Assembly: GCF_000235605.1 (NCBI RefSeq)
Contig: NC_016584.1
Coordinates: forward strand, 2,344,001-2,408,000
DNA length: 64,000 nucleotides
DNA from: Desulfosporosinus orientis DSM 765
GTDB taxonomy: Bacteria > Bacillota > Desulfitobacteriia > Desulfitobacteriales > Desulfitobacteriaceae
Reading direction: 5' to 3'
A model generated the notes under the pieces. It made no database searches. It was not told the DNA's origin and saw only the letters and a program-made list of their open reading frames with translations. Positions 60,751 to 64,000 of this stretch are shown piece after piece (the first letter of the stretch is position 1; each line of letters starts with the position of its first letter). Position numbers and translations under genes: made by a program.

Positions 60751-60995
60751 AAGTCAAACTATCAAGAGTGTAGGCTTTTGATGGTTTTGCGGTGGAGACG
60801 GAGTAGATAAATGTGTGATCATTGATCCTTCCATTTATTTCGGCCCTGCATGGCAAAAAAATTAACAGTATCTATAGGTCTAGGCTCATCGTCCTCTTCT
60901 ATCTCAATGTTTTCTTCATCTTCGGGATCATTATCACAATCCTATGCATAATAAAAAAATACACAGATAATGGAAATAAATCCAAATAAAATGCT

Positions 60996-61139
60996 ATGTT
61001 GCATGACTGTTTAACATCAAATTTAAAAGTACATTCAGATGATTTTGGTATAGCAAGAGATGCTTTAAAAGACATGGATGGTTATAAGTTAAATTTAAAA
61101 TTGTTACAAGAGGATTTAAAAGGAATGCAATCAACTTAA
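60996..61139 (+). other. Short open frame, 47 aa
   Basis: MLHDCLTSNLKVHSDDFGIA then RDALKDMDGYKLNLKLLQED and a few more residues. No ribosome-binding site. It could be a small helical protein or a fragment; listed because its composition is protein-like in an otherwise empty stretch. Confidence 0.3.
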
Positions 61140-61223
61140 TCCTAGAAAAGTATGGGCAAAGAATAGCGGTTGGGTGAAAATGCCCCAGCAGTAGATGGCC
61201 GGGAAATTTTATCGACAATTATT

Positions 61224-61289
61224 TTTGCAAAGTAAACTTGACATGAATAAGATTAGGGGTGTAGAATAAATGCAAAGTTAACTTTGCAT
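61224..61289 (+). promoter_or_regulatory. Promoter with palindromic operator for the XRE gene
   Basis: -35 TTGACA at 61238-61243, 18-base spacer, -10 TAGAAT at 61262-61267. A perfect 20 bp palindrome ATGCAAAGTTAACTTTGCAT lies at 61270-61289, at the likely transcription start. A second, imperfect copy (TGCAAAGTAAACTTGACA, 61226-61243) overlaps the -35 box. Two operator copies bracketing the promoter suggest autorepression by the XRE protein encoded 12 bases downstream. Confidence 0.72.
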
Positions 61290-61301
61290 AGAGGGTGTAA
61301 A

Positions 61302-61499
61302 ATGAAAAATAGAATTGCCGAATATAGGAAGGAAAGAGGTATGACGCAACGGGAGTTGGCAGATCTTGCAAGCGTCTCACGTCAAACGATTACTTCGTTG
61401 GAAATTGGAAAATACAATCCATCTATCATTCTCGCATATAGAATTGCAGCGATTTTTTTGTGTAAGATTGAAGATATTTTTATTTATGAAGGAGAGTAA
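61302..61499 (+). CDS. XRE-family HTH transcriptional regulator, 65 aa
   Basis: A compact single-domain regulator: MKNRIAEYRKERGMTQRELA then DLASVSRQTITSLEIGKYNP form the five-helix HTH_3 fold. This short YgzD/HipB-like type usually pairs with a small membrane protein. ATG 61302 follows GAGGGTG. It is followed six bases later by a membrane-protein gene, the classic two-gene arrangement. Confidence 0.9.
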   Translation: MKNRIAEYRKERGMTQRELADLASVSRQTITSLEIGKYNPSIILAYRIAAIFLCKIEDIFIYEGE

Positions 61500-61505
61500 T
61501 TTAAT

Positions 61506-61931
61506 ATGAATACTAAAACTAAAACGATTTTTTATTACGGTATGATTGCTTTATTGGGAATCATATTCATTATCGTAGGAGCCATTTTACAAAGTGATAA
61601 TGCTATTTCTCATCGTATGATTTGGTCTGGTTTTGGATTGCTAGCTGTCGGAATAATATTTATGACAGTTGCTTTGAAAGTACAGAAGATAGAAACAAGC
61701 GACAAGGGTTTACAACAATTCCATAATGCTCAATTCGATGAGAGAAATCAGTTTATAGTTGGAAAGTCATCCAGTATTACAATCGACGTAACGCAGGGTT
61801 TTAGTATATTAGCATGTTGTGTGTTTTCCTTTTTCGGAATGAATAACTATGCCTACATCATTGCTGGATATATAGTAATCAGTAGTGTTCTTCGGCTCGG
61901 AGTCAGCATGTATTTGCGACATAAGTTCTGA
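61506..61931 (+). CDS. Small membrane protein linked to the XRE regulator (DUF2178-like)
   Basis: 141 residues with four hydrophobic helices in two pairs (about 8-28, 38-58; 90-112, 116-134). Between them lies an ERNQ-type polar loop (NAQFDERNQFIVGKSSSIT), a feature of DUF2178-like proteins found beside YgzD-type regulators. Function unknown. Co-transcribed with the regulator. The GAAGGAGAG before the start sits in the end of the upstream gene. Confidence 0.72.
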   Translation: MNTKTKTIFYYGMIALLGIIFIIVGAILQSDNAISHRMIWSGFGLLAVGIIFMTVALKVQKIETSDKGLQQFHNAQFDERNQFIVGKSSSITIDVTQGFSILACCVFSFFGMNNYAYIIAGYIVISSVLRLGVSMYLRHKF

Positions 61932-62587
61932 TGAAATAGATAGAGATTAAAGCTATGCACGTGCTTCAAAGAGATAAGACATATAATCACTAAATCAAAG
62001 GATATGAAAGGAGGGTATTTGCAACAAACAAAGACACAAGACCAAAGGGTCAACAAGCAAATACATTGCTGATTTTGATATGCCCGAATTTATTGGTCGT
62101 GGATTTAATACAGTATAATTCTGATGACGAATGGTGGTTTAGAGGAAAAAAAGTAGAGTTTAACCACAATATGTTGCGGTTTTGAAGCAAAAAATGAGTA
62201 ATAATCGGGCTGAAAAAGTGAATTTATTCGACCCGGTTTTTTTACCCGTTTTATAGATGACATCGGAGATATAGGGGATAATAACTATTATTTTACAGAT
62301 ATGGATGGTGGTAGTATTTCCAATACTCTTCAACTCAATATGGTTACTTTTGGAACTTCCGAGATATCCTTGCCATTGGCATAGTTCCACACCAACAAAA
62401 GATGTTTCATTAAAAAATCTTCATTTTTAATTCATTTAGTTTTAATTAAACCCATATAAAATACTTTATGTGAGCCGGACTGGATGGGTTGAGGATAACA
62501 ATGCTTACTCACAAGCACTCTAATATTAGCATTGTATTAATCGTGATAATTCATTTTTAAAGTAGTGCCGTTAATCGGGGGTTGCTT
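61932..62587 (+). other. Intergenic region, 656 bases, with a dispersed repeat
   Basis: No convincing gene. 62122-62237 is the second copy of the repeat at 54433-54545, with CCACAATATGTTGCGG as its short stem. A T-rich tract follows near 62400-62460. The promoter of the following two-component operon must lie near its right end; I cannot place it firmly. Confidence 0.5.
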
Positions 62588-63268
62588 ATGCGCATTCTAA
62601 TCGTAGAAGACGAAAAACGAATTGCCTCATTTATAAAGCGGGGCTTGGAAGAAGAGGCTCACGCAGTTGATGTGGCTTATGATGGTGAAGAAGGTCTTAA
62701 TTGGATAACAAGCTTCAATTATGATCTCATAATTATGGACATTCTCATGCCTAAAATGGATGGCATAACACTTTGCAGGACCATTAGGGAACAAGATATC
62801 GATACTCCTGTCTTAATGCTGACAGCCAAGGATGCAGTTGATGACAGAGTTGAGGGATTGGATGCCGGAGCAGATGATTACCTTGTGAAACCTTTTGCCT
62901 TTAAAGAGCTGCTTGCCAGAATCAGGGCCCTATCGAGGCGGTGGACAGATGGTAAAGGGAATACATTGGAGATTGGAGGCTTAAAATTAGACTTGGTCAC
63001 CCGTAGAACAGTTCGAGGCGGGAAGGAAATAGAACTGACCAACCGTGAGTTTGCTCTTTTAGAACTGCTCATGCGAAATACCGGTCATGTCCTCAGCCGG
63101 ACCATCATTGCGGAGCATATCTGGGATTACAATTTTTTAAACCAGTCCAATGTGGTTGATGTATATATCCGGCAGCTTCGCAGAAAAATAGACGAATCCT
63201 TTGAGGAGAAGTTGATTCAGACTGTTCGGGGTTCAGGTTATAAAATTCAGGGTGGTACTAACAAATGA
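62588..63268 (+). CDS. OmpR-family response regulator
   Basis: 226 residues. Receiver domain with ED at 8-9, phospho-acceptor Asp51 in LIIMDILMPKMDG, Thr in MLTAKD and Lys in YLVKPFAF. The winged-helix output domain ends VDVYIRQLRRKIDESFEEKL then IQTVRGSGYKIQ, as in PhoB/OmpR regulators. ATG 62588 follows a GGGGG stretch. It overlaps the downstream kinase start by four bases (ATGA). Confidence 0.94.
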   Translation: MRILIVEDEKRIASFIKRGLEEEAHAVDVAYDGEEGLNWITSFNYDLIIMDILMPKMDGITLCRTIREQDIDTPVLMLTAKDAVDDRVEGLDAGADDYLVKPFAFKELLARIRALSRRWTDGKGNTLEIGGLKLDLVTRRTVRGGKEIELTNREFALLELLMRNTGHVLSRTIIAEHIWDYNFLNQSNVVDVYIRQLRRKIDESFEEKLIQTVRGSGYKIQGGTNK

Positions 63269-64000
63269 AAATAAAAAAGCCGGTAACTTTACGGTCCCGC
63301 CTTTCACTTTTTAATGCTGTTTTTATGTCTGCAATATTTCTGGTTGCGCTGGTTCTCGTTTATTTTGTTATGCGAAGCTGGATATATCATCAGGTGGACA
63401 GCTCTTTGACCGAAATGGCGAAACAGGTTTCAGCGGACATTGCTATAAATCATAACAAGATCATTTATCATGAAGAAATTCCTACTGTTAATCTGGAAAA
63501 ACAACGCCAATTTGTGCGCATAGTTGACAAAAAAATGCAGGTCCAGGGACACTGGGGGCCTGTTAATGAATTACCTGTGAATATCCGAAGTATTAGTAAT
63601 CCAGGATTTCAGGATCAGACCAGAGTTAATGATGATGAGCCAATCAGGGTGTACACTTTGCCAATCAAAAATTCCGGTCAGGTTGTTGGTTTCGTGCAGA
63701 CCGGCCAATCACTCGAAACCATAGAAAATGTGCTGGACATGTTAATGGCGACTGTAGTAATATTGGCACCGCTGTTTTTTATAATTACCCTTTTAGCCAG
63801 CAGGTTGATAACCGGAAGAGCATTAGCTCCTATAGCTGGTATCGCAGCCGCTGCCGAAAGAATTACTGATCAGGAATTACACAGACGTTTGGACATTCCA
63901 GGGGATGATGAAGTTGCAAGGCTGGCTAGCTCACTGGATCGAATGCTGGACCGACTGGAAATTGCCGTTGAGGGATATAAACAGTTTACGGGGGATGCTT
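63265..64000 (+). CDS. Sensor histidine kinase (partial, runs off the right edge)
   Basis: The first 245 codons are present. Two membrane helices (about residues 15-37 and 157-180) flank an extracytoplasmic sensor of about 115 residues. A HAMP domain follows (ALAPIAGIAAAAERITDQEL, DDEVARLASSLDRMLDRLE). The HisKA segment begins at the window end (AVEGYKQFTGDA). Co-translated with the regulator at 62588-63268, its likely partner. Signal unknown. Confidence 0.92.
   Translation, partial: MKIKKPVTLRSRLSLFNAVFMSAIFLVALVLVYFVMRSWIYHQVDSSLTEMAKQVSADIAINHNKIIYHEEIPTVNLEKQRQFVRIVDKKMQVQGHWGPVNELPVNIRSISNPGFQDQTRVNDDEPIRVYTLPIKNSGQVVGFVQTGQSLETIENVLDMLMATVVILAPLFFIITLLASRLITGRALAPIAGIAAAAERITDQELHRRLDIPGDDEVARLASSLDRMLDRLEIAVEGYKQFTGDA

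Overview
The window reads as a low-to-moderate GC Firmicute of the Clostridia, most like the Desulfitobacterium/Desulfosporosinus group. The basis is strong Shine-Dalgarno sites, some TTG and GTG starts, DUF1540, DUF3231 and YtxJ-type proteins, a GlgC+GlgD pair, and several large two-component and ABC systems. The genus is an inference; there is no rRNA or marker gene here to fix it.

Positions 1-17337 are the unusual part. About ten related 65-77 bp sites recur every 0.65-0.9 kb once inserted elements are subtracted. Each opens with a (R)YYYAAC-like box, has an imperfect hairpin of two L-type arms around an unpaired centre, and closes with a GTT box, which is the architecture of integron attC sites. 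The DNA between them behaves as discrete gene cassettes: the first 10-19 bases of each cassette are the imperfect reverse complement of the bases around its own terminal AAC box. Cassette genes lie on either strand: small membrane proteins, a DUF3267 zincin, a GyrI-like binding protein, a GNAT acetyltransferase, a ferritin-like protein, DUF5316 and a C_GCAxxG_C_C protein. No integron integrase is visible; by polarity it would lie left of position 1, or the array is an orphan.

The array has been attacked repeatedly by other mobile DNA. One IS110-family element (IS-A) sits three times at the same base of the AAC box of three sites. A second (IS-B, IS1111-like layout) splits the GTT box of another. 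An ORF-less group II intron follows the GTTA of a further site. An IS21 element with an 8 bp target duplication splits the C_GCAxxG_C_C gene, and an IS91/tyrosine-recombinase remnant truncates the last complete site.

Positions 17338-29400 are ordinary chromosome: two NitT/TauT-type ABC importers (17685-20371 and 24060-26627) separated by a DMT permease and a class A penicillin-binding protein, then a bacilliredoxin-like protein, a monoglyceride-lipase-like hydrolase, PspC and DUF3231 proteins. Positions 29700-41465 are a glycogen operon: branching enzyme, phosphorylase, GlgC, GlgD, starch synthase and a GH13-GH77 fusion, which together give synthesis, breakdown and maltodextrin recycling. Positions 41500-53080 hold DUF502, DUF1540 and DUF1232 genes, a 7TM sensor kinase convergent with its likely response regulator, and a run of secreted or lipid-anchored proteins ending in LemA and DUF3137.

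Positions 53080-62500 are a loose, repeat-rich region with small accessory genes (DUF2000, GNAT, C_GCAxxG_C_C, PhzF, a GGDEF protein, an XRE regulator with a palindromic operator), gene fragments, an integrase remnant and several dispersed repeats. The window closes with an OmpR-type regulator and the start of its HAMP sensor kinase.
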